A stretch of 64,000 nucleotides of DNA from Bradyrhizobium murdochi (GTDB taxonomy: Bacteria; Pseudomonadota; Alphaproteobacteria; Rhizobiales; Xanthobacteraceae). The notes under the pieces are model-generated. The model saw only the letters and a list, made by a program, of their open reading frames with translations, was not told the DNA's origin and made no database searches. Position 1 is the stretch's first letter; each line of letters starts with the position of its first letter. A program made the translations under genes and the position numbers. Shown here piece by piece: positions 8,985 through 17,739 of the stretch. The stretch is taken from NCBI RefSeq assembly GCF_000472965.1, contig NZ_AXAU01000001.1, positions 186,001 through 250,000 on the forward strand, in the 5' to 3' direction.

Positions 8985-10634
8985 ATGAGCCAGGCAACAT
9001 TTTCGACCCACGAGGTCTTCAACCAGTCGCCGCCATTTTGGGATGTCGATCTATACGTGGCCGACCGGCCGCTGCTCGATGCAGTTGCCGCCAATGGCGG
9101 CGCGGCGGCAGAGGGGGAGCTGTCTGACTTCGGCAAGCATTGGGGTTCTGCGGCAATGGCGGAGCGCGGCCGCATCGCCAACGAGAATACGCCCAAGCTG
9201 CGTGCCTTCGATCCACGCGGCAATCGCCGCGACGAGGTCGAGTTTCACCCCGCCTATCACGAACTGATGGCGCATAGTGCGCATGCCGGCGTGCACAATT
9301 CGACCTGGACCGCCGACGGTAAGCCGGCCGGCGGCGCCTCCGAAGTGGTGCGCGCCGCGAAATTCTACATGGCCGCGCAGGTCGAGACCGGGCATCTCTG
9401 CCCGATCACCATGACGCGCGCTTCGGTGGCGGCGCTTGCGGAACAGCCTGATCTGTTGGCGAAGGTGATGCCGGTGCTCGGCACACGGTCCTATGACCCG
9501 AGCTTTGCACCGTGGCCGACAAAACGCGGCATGACGCTTGGCATGGGCATGACCGAGAAGCAGGGTGGCACCGACGTCCGCTCCAACATGACGCGGGCGG
9601 AGCGTGATGGGGACGCCTACCGCATCACTGGCCACAAATGGTTCATGTCGGCGCCGATGTGCGACGCCTTTCTGGTGCTGGCGCAAGCCAAGGATGGCTT
9701 GACCTGCTTCTTCATGCCGCGCTTTGCCCCGGACGGTTCGGTCAACGCGATCCGGTTCCAGCGGCTGAAAGACAAGCTCGGCAACCGCTCGAACGCCTCC
9801 TCGGAAGTTGAGTTTCACAGCGCCTACGCCGAGCGCGTCGGCGCCGAGGGCAAGGGCATCCGCACCATCATCCAGATGGTGCAGTTGACGCGGCAGGATT
9901 GCGCGATTGCTTCCGCCGGGCTGATGCGATCGGGCCTGGCGCATGCGCTCCATCATGCACGGCACCGCAGCGTGTTCCAGAAACATCTCGCTGACCAGCC
10001 ATTGATGCAGGCGGTGCTGTCGGACATGGCGCTGCATGTCGAGGCCACCGTCGCGCTGGTGATGCGGCTATGCCGTTCGTTCGATCGCGCTCCCCTTGAC
10101 GCCAAGGAAGCCGCCTATATGCGGCTGCTGACGCCCGCCATCAAATACTGGGTCTGCAAGAGCGCTCCGGGCTTTCTCTATGAGGCGATGGAGTGCCTCG
10201 GCGGCAACGGCTACGTGGAGGAGGGCATTCTGGCGCGGCATTACCGGGAGTCGCCGGTCAATGCGATCTGGGAAGGCTCCGGCAATGTGATGTGCCTCGA
10301 CGTGCTGCGCGCATTATCGCGCGAGCCCGAAGCGGCCTCCGGCATCGTGCATGAACTGACCGGCGAAACGCTCGGATTGCCGGGCGCGGGTGAAGCAACC
10401 GCATTTATCGGCAAGGCGTTCCACCGGCCGGACAGCGAGCGCGTGGCGCGGCTGGCGGTCGAAAAACTGGCGCTGCTGGCGGCTGCTGCCGCGCTCAATG
10501 CCGTGTCGCCACGGCATGCCGAGTTGTTCGCAGCCACGCGCCTTGCCGGCAACCACGCCGGCATGTATGGCGCGGTCGATCTGGATAGCGGCGACGTCCG
10601 CCGCCTTCTGGGGCGCGCGCTGCCGAGAGCATGA
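8985..10634 (+). CDS. acyl-CoA dehydrogenase, AidB-like
   Basis: A 549-residue FAD-dependent acyl-CoA dehydrogenase of the AidB/isovaleryl-CoA dehydrogenase-like branch. Features include an N-terminal helical domain starting FNQSPPFWDVDLY, the FAD-binding MGMTEKQGGTDVRSN segment, GHKWFMSAPMCDAF, and the C-terminal YEAMECLGGNGYVEE and WEGSGNVMCLDVLRAL blocks. These match AidB-type proteins, which act in alkylation stress in E. coli, and differ from short-chain fatty acid dehydrogenases. The ATG at 8985 gives the conserved N-terminus; in-frame codons upstream overlap the preceding dipeptidase gene. The physiological substrate is not evident. Confidence 0.9.
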   Translation: MSQATFSTHEVFNQSPPFWDVDLYVADRPLLDAVAANGGAAAEGELSDFGKHWGSAAMAERGRIANENTPKLRAFDPRGNRRDEVEFHPAYHELMAHSAHAGVHNSTWTADGKPAGGASEVVRAAKFYMAAQVETGHLCPITMTRASVAALAEQPDLLAKVMPVLGTRSYDPSFAPWPTKRGMTLGMGMTEKQGGTDVRSNMTRAERDGDAYRITGHKWFMSAPMCDAFLVLAQAKDGLTCFFMPRFAPDGSVNAIRFQRLKDKLGNRSNASSEVEFHSAYAERVGAEGKGIRTIIQMVQLTRQDCAIASAGLMRSGLAHALHHARHRSVFQKHLADQPLMQAVLSDMALHVEATVALVMRLCRSFDRAPLDAKEAAYMRLLTPAIKYWVCKSAPGFLYEAMECLGGNGYVEEGILARHYRESPVNAIWEGSGNVMCLDVLRALSREPEAASGIVHELTGETLGLPGAGEATAFIGKAFHRPDSERVARLAVEKLALLAAAAALNAVSPRHAELFAATRLAGNHAGMYGAVDLDSGDVRRLLGRALPRA

Positions 10635-10733
10635 ATGCGTCTCACCGTCGTGGCTGGCTTGCTGCCTTTGCTGAAGCTTCAGCGGCAAGCCCGGGCATGG
10701 CGAAGATAATCCTCCGGCTATGAAAGTCACTTG

Positions 10734-11516
10734 ATGGAGTCTCTCAGCACCGCAAGTCCCACTGCAGTACCGCCCGCGATCCCTGATCAGCCGCCGCCAC
10801 GCGCCTGGAAATTCTGGGGCACGACGCTGTGGGGCCTGTTCATCTTCACCGCGGTGTTCCTCGGCCAGTTCACGGTCATCCTCTATTTCGTGCTGCGGCA
10901 GGGTGGATCGTTCGACATCACTGAGGCGATCCGTGTCATCGGCGGCGGCCTGACCATCTCGCTCTCGGTCATCCTGGGATTGCCCGCTGTGCTGTTGGCG
11001 ACGTGGATCGCAATCCGACCGACGCGCATACCGTTTGCCGATTATCTGGCGCTGCGCTGGCCCTCATGGCGCAATTTCTTCATCGGCCTCGCCGCGCTAG
11101 TCATTCTCGTCGGCGGCTGGGACCTGCTGTCGCGCGCGCTCGGGCGCCAAGTGACACCGGGCTTCATGGGCGAGGTTCTGAAAACAGCGCAGGCCGACGG
11201 CGCGCTATGGCTATTGGTGATCGCGTTTGCTGTCGCCGCGCCGATGTGGGAGGAGATCTTCGCGCGCGGGTTTCTCTACCGCGGCTGGTCGGAGTCGCGG
11301 CTCGGCGTCGCCGGGGCCATCTTCCTGTCGTCGCTGGCCTGGACTTCGCTGCATCTGCAATACGACTGGTTCTTTTTCGGCGAGGTATTTTCGATCGGCC
11401 TGTTGCTGGGCTATCTGCGCTACCGCGCCAATTCGACCTGGCTGACCGCCGTCCTGCACGGCATCAACAATCTGGCGGCGACCATCCAGACTTTCTGGCT
11501 GGCCGGCTCCCACTAG
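10734..11516 (+). CDS. CPBP-family intramembrane glutamic endopeptidase
   Basis: A 260-residue polytopic inner-membrane protease of the CPBP (CAAX protease and bacteriocin-processing) family. The catalytic Glu pair and Arg appear in motif 1, EEIFARGFLYRG (Glu173, Glu174, Arg178); motif 2 gives the histidine in SLAWTSLHLQYD, and motif 3 is HGINN near the C-terminus. About seven hydrophobic segments are visible. A TTG immediately precedes the ATG at 10734. The substrate is unknown; no bacteriocin gene is nearby. Its TAG stop overlaps the convergent stop of the AEC transporter gene within a single CTAG. Confidence 0.9.
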   Translation: MESLSTASPTAVPPAIPDQPPPRAWKFWGTTLWGLFIFTAVFLGQFTVILYFVLRQGGSFDITEAIRVIGGGLTISLSVILGLPAVLLATWIAIRPTRIPFADYLALRWPSWRNFFIGLAALVILVGGWDLLSRALGRQVTPGFMGEVLKTAQADGALWLLVIAFAVAAPMWEEIFARGFLYRGWSESRLGVAGAIFLSSLAWTSLHLQYDWFFFGEVFSIGLLLGYLRYRANSTWLTAVLHGINNLAATIQTFWLAGSH

Positions 11517-12442
11517 CACAAAGCCGCCAGCGCAATGGCAATCGGCATCGTCACCGCCGCCAAAATGGTCTGCAGCGTGATGATCTGGGCCAACAGCGGG
11601 GCGTCGCCGCCCATTTGTCGCGCCAGCACATAGGCTGAGGAAGAGGTGGGCACGGCCGAGCAGACAGCAACGATTACCAGGCTTGAGCCCGATATGCCGA
11701 ACCACAGCGCCAGCGCGACGCCAAGAACCGGCATCAGGATCAGCTTGAGGAACACCGCGATCGAAGCGGCTAGGCTCGGACGGAACATACCTGCAAGCTG
11801 CAGGCCCGCGCCGGTGACGAGCAGTCCGATGCCGAGGGAGGAGCGGCCGAGCGCCTCGGCGACGTCGTGCCAGACCTGTGGCAGCGGCAGATGCGTGACA
11901 TTCACCGCAAGTCCGATCGCGCAGGCCCAGATCAAAGGATTCGTCAGCACTGTCATCACGATCGCGCGGAGCGACTGCTTTTCCGGCGTAGCGTAGTGAG
12001 CCAGCACCGACACGCTGAACACATTCACAAGCGGAATGATCGCGACCATGGCGACGGAGGCCAGCGCCAGCCCGGTGTGGCCAAAGAGATTGCTAGAGAT
12101 GGCGAGCGCGACAAAAGTCTGCCAGCGCGTTGCGCCCTGGAAGATCGAGGTGAAGGCCGGGCCATCGATGTTCCAGCGGGAGAAGAGAGGCCGCAGCGCC
12201 AGGCACAGGAGCGACATCACTAGCGCCGAGAGCATCAGCGCGCCGCCGACCCCGGCCACCGGAACGCTGGACAGATCGGCCTTCACCAGCGTCTGGATCA
12301 GTAGCGTCGGGAACAGGACGTAGTAGGTCAGCCTCTCCAGCCCGTGCCATTGCGTGTCCAGCCGCATCAGGCTCCGCTTGAGGATGAAGCCGAGCACGAT
12401 CAGCAGAAACACCGGCAGCAGCGCCGAGATCACCACCGCCAT
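11513..12442 (-). CDS. AEC-family (auxin efflux carrier) permease
   Basis: A 309-residue inner-membrane transporter of the AEC family, with about ten hydrophobic segments and an internal repeat: LLPVFLLIVLGFILKR at the N-terminus and the conserved NPLIWACAIGL in the middle. Bacterial AEC members export or exchange small carboxylates such as malate or malonate; the substrate cannot be read from the sequence. Its ATG overlaps the TGA of ruvX by one base, so the two genes are translationally coupled. The C-terminus ends in a stop shared through CTAG with the convergent CPBP gene. Confidence 0.88.
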   Translation of the reverse strand: MAVVISALLPVFLLIVLGFILKRSLMRLDTQWHGLERLTYYVLFPTLLIQTLVKADLSSVPVAGVGGALMLSALVMSLLCLALRPLFSRWNIDGPAFTSIFQGATRWQTFVALAISSNLFGHTGLALASVAMVAIIPLVNVFSVSVLAHYATPEKQSLRAIVMTVLTNPLIWACAIGLAVNVTHLPLPQVWHDVAEALGRSSLGIGLLVTGAGLQLAGMFRPSLAASIAVFLKLILMPVLGVALALWFGISGSSLVIVAVCSAVPTSSSAYVLARQMGGDAPLLAQIITLQTILAAVTMPIAIALAALC

Positions 12443-12924
12443 CAGCGATCCCCGCGCAGCTTCTTGAGCCGGTCCAGCGCGCCCTGCAGAATGAAGATCG
12501 CGGCGTGCTCGTCGATCACCTCGGCGCGGCGGGCGCGAGAAACGTCCATTCCGATCAGCTCACGCTCGACGGCTGCGGTCGAGAGCCGCTCGTCCCATAA
12601 GGCAATGGCAAGCCCGGTGAGATTGGAGAAATTGCGGGCAAAGGCGCGGGTCGATTGCGCGCGCGGCCCCTCGCTGCCGTCCATGTTGATGGGCAGCCCG
12701 AGCACGAAGCCGACCGCGTTGCGCTCGCCCGATATCGCGAGCAGCCGCGCCGCGTCAGCCTTGAAGGCCTTGCGCTGGATGGTCTCGACACCGGTCGCCA
12801 GCCGGCGATCGGGATCGGATACGGCGACACCGATGGTCTTGGTGCCGAGATCGAGGCCGATCAGGGCGCCGCGCTCGGGCCAATGGGTGACGGCGTCGAT
12901 CAAGGGGAGGATGGGGGCAGGCAT
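12442..12924 (-). CDS. ruvX: Holliday junction resolvase-like protein RuvX/YqgF
   Basis: A 160-residue RNase H-fold protein of the YqgF family. LIGLDLGTKTIGVAVSD gives the first catalytic Asp, GLPINMDGSEG the conserved strand, LWDERLSTAAVERELI the Glu block, and DEHAAIFILQGAL the last Asp. In E. coli the family acts in 16S rRNA 5' processing; its name comes from its resolvase-like fold. The frame is open to 12996, but the ATG at 12924 gives the usual length. It is coupled to the AEC gene. In related genomes ruvX usually lies near pyrB and gatC, as it does here. Confidence 0.93.
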   Translation of the reverse strand: MPAPILPLIDAVTHWPERGALIGLDLGTKTIGVAVSDPDRRLATGVETIQRKAFKADAARLLAISGERNAVGFVLGLPINMDGSEGPRAQSTRAFARNFSNLTGLAIALWDERLSTAAVERELIGMDVSRARRAEVIDEHAAIFILQGALDRLKKLRGDR

Positions 12925-13009
12925 CGCCCCGCTTAACACGCGTCGCGTTGCGCATGCAAAGCCGATCGCGGCGTGGCATCCATGCGAGAAGGCCACGCCG
13001 CGCTTGATC

Positions 13010-13945
13010 CTATCGGATCGCGACCGGATTTATCATGCTCTGCACGCCGCCCTTGAAGCGCGGATGGCCGAGCACGAACAGGAACTCATAGGCCTTGTCC
13101 TTGGCGAGTTCGGCCGTGTCCATGTTCTCCAGAATGTAGGTGCCGTTCATCGGCAACAGGACCTGGTGCACCTCGAACACGTTCTTGGTCTCGAACGGGA
13201 CCGCCTCGAGGCCCCAAGTATCGGCGCCTACAGCGACGACGCCCTTGCCGGCGAGGTACTTGGCGCCTTCGACGCCGAGGCCGGGTTCGCCGGCGGAATA
13301 GCGCTTGTCGTCCTTGCCGATCAGGCTGAGCCAGCCGGTATGGAAGATCACGACATCGCCCTGGCGGATTTCGACGTTCTGCTTCTTGGCGACTTCCTCG
13401 ATTTCCTTGGTGTTGAAGGCGGTGCCTTCCTTGACCACGTCGGTGCCGTAATGGGCCGCCATGTCGAGCAGCACGCCGCGCGTGACCATCGGCGGGATCT
13501 TTTCGACACCGAGCTTCTTCAGCCCGGTGGGGTCGGCGAAATCGGCGAGCTTGTTGCCGTTGTAATACACATGCTCGACGCCGATGTGGCCGAGGCCGTC
13601 GAGCTGGCTGCCGACACCGACCCAGCCCTCGATGATGTCGTCGTTATAGGTGGTCTTGCTCGGCCCTAGGCCGGGAATGCCAGCTTGGCCGGGCTGCACG
13701 ATCGTGACCTTGAACGCCCGCGGTGGATAGGCGGGGGTCTTGGAATCGACGGGGATACCGAGCGCGTAGGTCTTGCCGGTCTTGACCAAACCCGCTGCCT
13801 TCACGACGAGTTCGGGCTTCATGTAGTTGGCGGCGCCGATCTCGTCGTTCGGTCCCCATTTCGATTTCGTCCAGTCTTGAGCGCTTGCCGTTCCGACCGT
13901 ACCCAACAGGGCAACAGAACAGCACAACACGAATGCGTTGCGCAT
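13010..13945 (-). CDS. secreted cyclase-family protein (PF04199, kynurenine-formamidase-like)
   Basis: A 311-residue protein with a clear Sec signal peptide ending TASAQ, so it is probably periplasmic. The rest matches the putative cyclase family, which includes kynurenine formamidase and isatin hydrolase: ANYMKPELVVKAA, VGSQLDGLGHIG, MVTRGVLLDMAAHYG, VVIFHTGW and VGADTWGLEAVP. The family metal motif is normally GTHxDxPxH; here the first His is replaced by Gln (GSQLDGLGH), while the Asp and last His remain, so the metal site may differ. The substrate is unknown. The gene stands alone, with no partner on its strand within 1 kb upstream. Confidence 0.85.
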   Translation of the reverse strand: MRNAFVLCCSVALLGTVGTASAQDWTKSKWGPNDEIGAANYMKPELVVKAAGLVKTGKTYALGIPVDSKTPAYPPRAFKVTIVQPGQAGIPGLGPSKTTYNDDIIEGWVGVGSQLDGLGHIGVEHVYYNGNKLADFADPTGLKKLGVEKIPPMVTRGVLLDMAAHYGTDVVKEGTAFNTKEIEEVAKKQNVEIRQGDVVIFHTGWLSLIGKDDKRYSAGEPGLGVEGAKYLAGKGVVAVGADTWGLEAVPFETKNVFEVHQVLLPMNGTYILENMDTAELAKDKAYEFLFVLGHPRFKGGVQSMINPVAIR

Positions 13946-14138
13946 CGCAGTTCCTCCCAGATGTTGACGTTATGGTTTTTGGTAACTAGCGGCTCATAGT
14001 AACGTAGCAGGGCGCGGCGGCTAGGAATTTTTCGAGCCGATGCGTGTTGCGATGGAAGGCCGCGAGTGCTGCGCCGCAATTCGACTTGTTGCAGAGTTGA
14101 GGCGCGAATTTCGCGCAACGGAACGCGTGGGCAGTTCA

Positions 14139-14375
14139 GTGGATGCGCTAAGCCTTTTTGGGTTGTTCGCGGTAACCGCGATGCTCGTGGCCTACGCGCT
14201 GGAAGACCGCAGCCACTGGTTCATCTTTGCTTTTGCAGGCGCATGCGCGCTCGGCTCGGTGTACGGATTTCTGCAGGGCGCCTAGCCGTTCGGGCTGGTC
14301 GAAGCGATCTGGGCCGGCGTCGCGCTGCGGCGCTGGCATATCAGGCGAGGTGCGAGTTCTTCGTTTGGAGATTGA
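14139..14375 (+). pseudogene. small membrane protein gene interrupted by an in-frame TAG
   Basis: From a GTG at 14139 (or an in-frame ATG at 14040) the frame encodes VDALSLFGLFAVTAML, a second hydrophobic segment WFIFAFAGACALGSVYG, and FLQGA, then meets TAG at 14283-14285. Reading through, the same frame continues PFGLVEAIWAGVALRRW and stops at 14373-14375. As I recall them, similar small proteins in Bradyrhizobium read FLQGAWPFGLVEAIW, so TAG looks like a one-base change from TGG (Trp). I read it as a two-helix membrane protein truncated by a nonsense mutation. A sequencing error or tolerated truncation is also possible. Confidence 0.6.
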
Positions 14376-14585
14376 CGTTGTAGTTGTTTTGGATAGAATA
14401 TCGTATTTAGGTAGCATAGCTGCCGTAATTGTATTTTTTCGACGAGCGCCGAATGGCCGCTATCGCAAGCATCTCGCGCTAGAGAATTAAGCTTGTCCGG
14501 CAAAATTGCGACGCGCAGTTTTTGCGCCTCCTGCAGCTCATGAGATTTCCGTACTGCGTTTTTCACTTTTTGATTGGAGATAACG

Positions 14586-16748
14586 ATGTTGATGAAACCC
14601 ACAGTCGTTACCGCCTCGGAACGACGCTTCAAGCAAGCGAATTTCGCGCCAGCCGCCCTGAACAGGAAACTCGGCGACGGACCAATCCCGATGACGGTCG
14701 AGCAAAAGAGGGCCCGCATGCGCCAGTTGCTGGCGCAAACCGATGATACCGTATCCGCGCGGATCGGGCTTGAACGGATCATCAACGGCAATGAACTCGA
14801 CAGCATCAACTACCTGGCCAAAGGTATCATCGCCTCGCGTTCGGTCTGTCGCATCCAACTCAAGGACGCGCGCTCGAACCTGGTGGGTTATGCGTCGGGT
14901 TTCTTGATCGGCCCCGGCCTGATGATGACCAACAACCACGTATTCGGCCGGCCGGCTGACGCCATCAATTCCGTCGCCGACTTTGACTATGAGTTGGACG
15001 TTGCCGGCATGGAGCGGGAGCCCGTCCGGTTCGGCTTCGAGCCGAACAAGCTCTTCTACACCAACGACCGGCTCGACTACTCGATCGTCGCCGTGGCGCC
15101 GGTTTCGCTAGCCGGCGGCCGAAGGTTGATCGATTGGGGCTGGCTGCCGTTGAGTGGGCAGCCGGGCAAGGGCGACCCGGGCGAATATCTGACGATCATC
15201 CAGCATCCCAGCGGGCAGCCGAAGCAAGTGTGCGTCCGTGACAACAAGCTTCTGAAGTATGTCGGGGATTTCGCCTGGTACATGACCGACACCAGTTCGG
15301 GCTCATCGGGCTCTCCGGCGTTCAATCGGTTCTGGCAAGTTATCGCCATCCACCATAGCGGCATCGCGAAAAAGGATGCGCAGGGCCGCACGCTCACCAA
15401 GGACGGCAAGGTATGGGATTCGTCGATGGACGAAACCTCGATCGACTGGATCGCCAACGAGGGCGTCCGTATTAGCGCCATCGTGGCCGATCTCAAGTTG
15501 ACGGTCGACTCGCATCCGTTGGTGAAGCCGGTACTCGATGAGGTGCAGCCACCGCTACCGGAAAAGGCCGCGATGCCGGCCAATGCGCCGCCTAACGGAA
15601 ATGGAAGCGATCATGATGTGTGGTTCGAACAGTCCGGCGACGTGACCTCGCTGGTGGTTCCTCTGCGCATTCCCGTGCCCTTCTTCAGGAAGAACGGCCA
15701 TATCTTGCCGGAGGCTAGCCCAATCCCGCCGGTCACGGCACCAGTCGCCGATCCCGTGAACGGAGCGCGCATCGGCCTGCTCACGGGTCGACCGATGGAG
15801 GCCGTGCATATCGACCAATCCACCTTGGGATCGCGGTCCGGCTACAAGCCGAACTTCATCGGCGCGGGAAAATTCTCGGTGCCGTTGCCGAAGATCCCGG
15901 CCTCCCTGAAATCCAGGATCGCCACGCTGAAATCGACTCCTTCGAAATCCGAACTGAAGTACTTCAACTACAGCGTAGTCATGAACAAGGTGCGCAAGCT
16001 GGCCTTCTTCACCGCCGTTAACATCGACGGCGGCGCGCAGCAGGACGTCGGCAAGCGCGAGGGCGATTCCTGGCTGCGCGACCCGCGGATCGATAAAGAC
16101 TTCCAGGTCGGCAATGAGTTCTACGGTAAGCAATCGACGTTCGAAGTCGACCGGAGCGTTAATCCCTTCGATCGCGGGCATCTTGTCCGCCGCCTCGACG
16201 CAACTTGGGGCAATAGCGTCGATCAGGCCAAGGAACACGGCGACGATTCCTTCCACTTCACCAATTGCTGCCCGCAGTTCTGGTCGTTCAACCAAGGCAA
16301 GCAGTTATGGGCAGGGCTTGAGGACTACACGCGCGACGAGCTGCTCAAACGCCGGGAAAAGGGCGTGGTCATCACCGGACCGATCTTCGATGGTCCCGAT
16401 GCCGACGGTGCCGATCTGCCCGATCCGGCGGGCAAACCGCACCGGGACCCGATCTTCGGTGGCTTGGCAATCCCGAAATATTTCTGGAAGATACTGGTCA
16501 GCAAAGGTAACGACCGCCTCAAGGCGGCGGCGTTCATTGTCAGCCAACGTCATCTGATCATGGATATCGACCGCATCCACGACGCGGAGAAGCTTTCTGC
16601 TGAGGATGTCGAGGTCTTCCAGGTCTCGATCTCGGACATCGCAAAACTCACCAAGCTCGACTTCGGCAAGCTGGCGCAGGCCGATTCCCGCGAGGCGACC
16701 GGAGTGGGCCCGCGCCTGATCCAAACCTACGACGACATCAGAATTTAG
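14586..16748 (+). CDS. trypsin-like serine protease fused to a DNA/RNA non-specific endonuclease
   Basis: A 720-residue two-domain protein. Residues about 85-300 form a trypsin/V8-like protease: His118 in MMTNNHVFG, Asp164 in RLDYSIVAV and Ser241 in SSGSSGSPAF complete the triad. A proline-rich linker (about 305-400) follows. Residues about 450-700 form a NUC/EndoG-type nuclease with the DRGH motif (His532 as general base) and TNCCPQFWSFNQ, where Asn560 and Asn569 are the probable metal-site residues. No signal peptide or membrane segment is visible, so it is probably cytosolic or exported by another route. GGAGA lies just before the ATG. The pairing suggests proteolytic control of a nuclease, but the role is unknown. 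Confidence 0.85.
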   Translation: MLMKPTVVTASERRFKQANFAPAALNRKLGDGPIPMTVEQKRARMRQLLAQTDDTVSARIGLERIINGNELDSINYLAKGIIASRSVCRIQLKDARSNLVGYASGFLIGPGLMMTNNHVFGRPADAINSVADFDYELDVAGMEREPVRFGFEPNKLFYTNDRLDYSIVAVAPVSLAGGRRLIDWGWLPLSGQPGKGDPGEYLTIIQHPSGQPKQVCVRDNKLLKYVGDFAWYMTDTSSGSSGSPAFNRFWQVIAIHHSGIAKKDAQGRTLTKDGKVWDSSMDETSIDWIANEGVRISAIVADLKLTVDSHPLVKPVLDEVQPPLPEKAAMPANAPPNGNGSDHDVWFEQSGDVTSLVVPLRIPVPFFRKNGHILPEASPIPPVTAPVADPVNGARIGLLTGRPMEAVHIDQSTLGSRSGYKPNFIGAGKFSVPLPKIPASLKSRIATLKSTPSKSELKYFNYSVVMNKVRKLAFFTAVNIDGGAQQDVGKREGDSWLRDPRIDKDFQVGNEFYGKQSTFEVDRSVNPFDRGHLVRRLDATWGNSVDQAKEHGDDSFHFTNCCPQFWSFNQGKQLWAGLEDYTRDELLKRREKGVVITGPIFDGPDADGADLPDPAGKPHRDPIFGGLAIPKYFWKILVSKGNDRLKAAAFIVSQRHLIMDIDRIHDAEKLSAEDVEVFQVSISDIAKLTKLDFGKLAQADSREATGVGPRLIQTYDDIRI

Positions 16749-16760
16749 CCGGCCGAGATA

Positions 16761-17642
16761 TCAGGCGGCGATGACCTCGCCGTTATTTTCCAGGCAGGCG
16801 GCAAAGCCCTGCAGGGCGCTGAATTGATGGGCCGTGCGGCGGGTGATGAAAAGCGTCTCGACGCGTGCCTGCGCCGGGTTCAGCGTGTGGACGTTGACGG
16901 TGTCGTTCCGCCCGACCACGGCGCGCGGCAGCAGCGTCACGCCCATGTCGGCGGCGACGCAGCCGATCATGCCGTCGAGCGTGCCGAGCTCGAAGCGCGT
17001 GGCCGACGGCCAGCCGAATTCCGAAAGCACCTGTTCGAGCCGCTGCCGGTAGGTGCAGCCGATGCGGAATACAAGGGCGGTCGGACCCGAGCCGGGCGTT
17101 CCCGCGCGTAAACCACTGAGGGTCTGCCAGCGCCGTGCCGTGACCAGCACCAGTTCTTCGCGGAAGGCGAGCGTGGCGTCGAGCTCGGCATGCTCGATCG
17201 GACCGGCAACGAATGCGCCGTCAAATTTGCCGTTGAGCACGCCGGCCACGAGGTCAGCCGTTGTCGAGGTCCGCAGGCTCAATTGAACGGCGGGGAAGCG
17301 GCGATGGAATTCGGCGAGCAAAGCGGGCAGGCGTACCGCGGCCGTCGTTTCCATCGAGCCAATCGAAAGCGGCCCCTTCGGCTCGCCATCGTCGCGCGCG
17401 GCCAGCACCGCCTCGCGCGACAGCGCCGCCATCCGGTCGGCATAGGGAAGCAGGCGGCGGCCGGCGCCGGTCAGCGTCATGCCGCGGCTGTGCCGTTCGA
17501 ACAACGCGGTGCCGATCTCGGCTTCCAGCGCCTTCACGCGCTGGGTGACGTTGGACTGCACGGTGTTGAGTTCATCGGCGGCGCGGGTGATGCCGCCGAG
17601 CCGGGCAACGGCGGAGAAGGTGACGAGATCGCTCAGCTCCAT
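16761..17642 (-). CDS. LysR-family transcriptional regulator
   Basis: A 293-residue LysR regulator. The N-terminal winged helix-turn-helix reads MELSDLVTFSAVARLGGITR, then AADELNTVQSNVTQRVKALE, and the substrate-binding domain runs from GPLSIGSMETTAAVRLPAL to the C-terminus. It is divergent from two nitronate monooxygenase genes, with only 97 bp between its ATG and theirs, so it very likely controls them and itself. Its inducer could be a nitroalkane or a related metabolite, but that is inference from context. Confidence 0.92.
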   Translation of the reverse strand: MELSDLVTFSAVARLGGITRAADELNTVQSNVTQRVKALEAEIGTALFERHSRGMTLTGAGRRLLPYADRMAALSREAVLAARDDGEPKGPLSIGSMETTAAVRLPALLAEFHRRFPAVQLSLRTSTTADLVAGVLNGKFDGAFVAGPIEHAELDATLAFREELVLVTARRWQTLSGLRAGTPGSGPTALVFRIGCTYRQRLEQVLSEFGWPSATRFELGTLDGMIGCVAADMGVTLLPRAVVGRNDTVNVHTLNPAQARVETLFITRRTAHQFSALQGFAACLENNGEVIAA

Positions 17643-17684
17643 GGCGAGCTCCGTTTCTTTCTAGAGATGGTAGAGTTCTATAGT

Positions 17685-17701
17685 ATTCATTTTTGGAGAA
17701 T
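17685..17701. promoter_or_regulatory. candidate LysR operator
   Basis: In the 97-bp divergent intergenic region the arms ATTC (17685-17688) and GAAT (17698-17701) form a dyad with a 9-bp spacer in an AT-rich stretch, in keeping with the loose T-N11-A pattern of LysR boxes. It is the only such dyad I see between the regulator and the first monooxygenase gene. The motif is short and could arise by chance. Confidence 0.35.
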
Positions 17702-17739
17702 GATAGTTCGGCCTAGATTGCTTGTCCAGTTTGCAGGGA

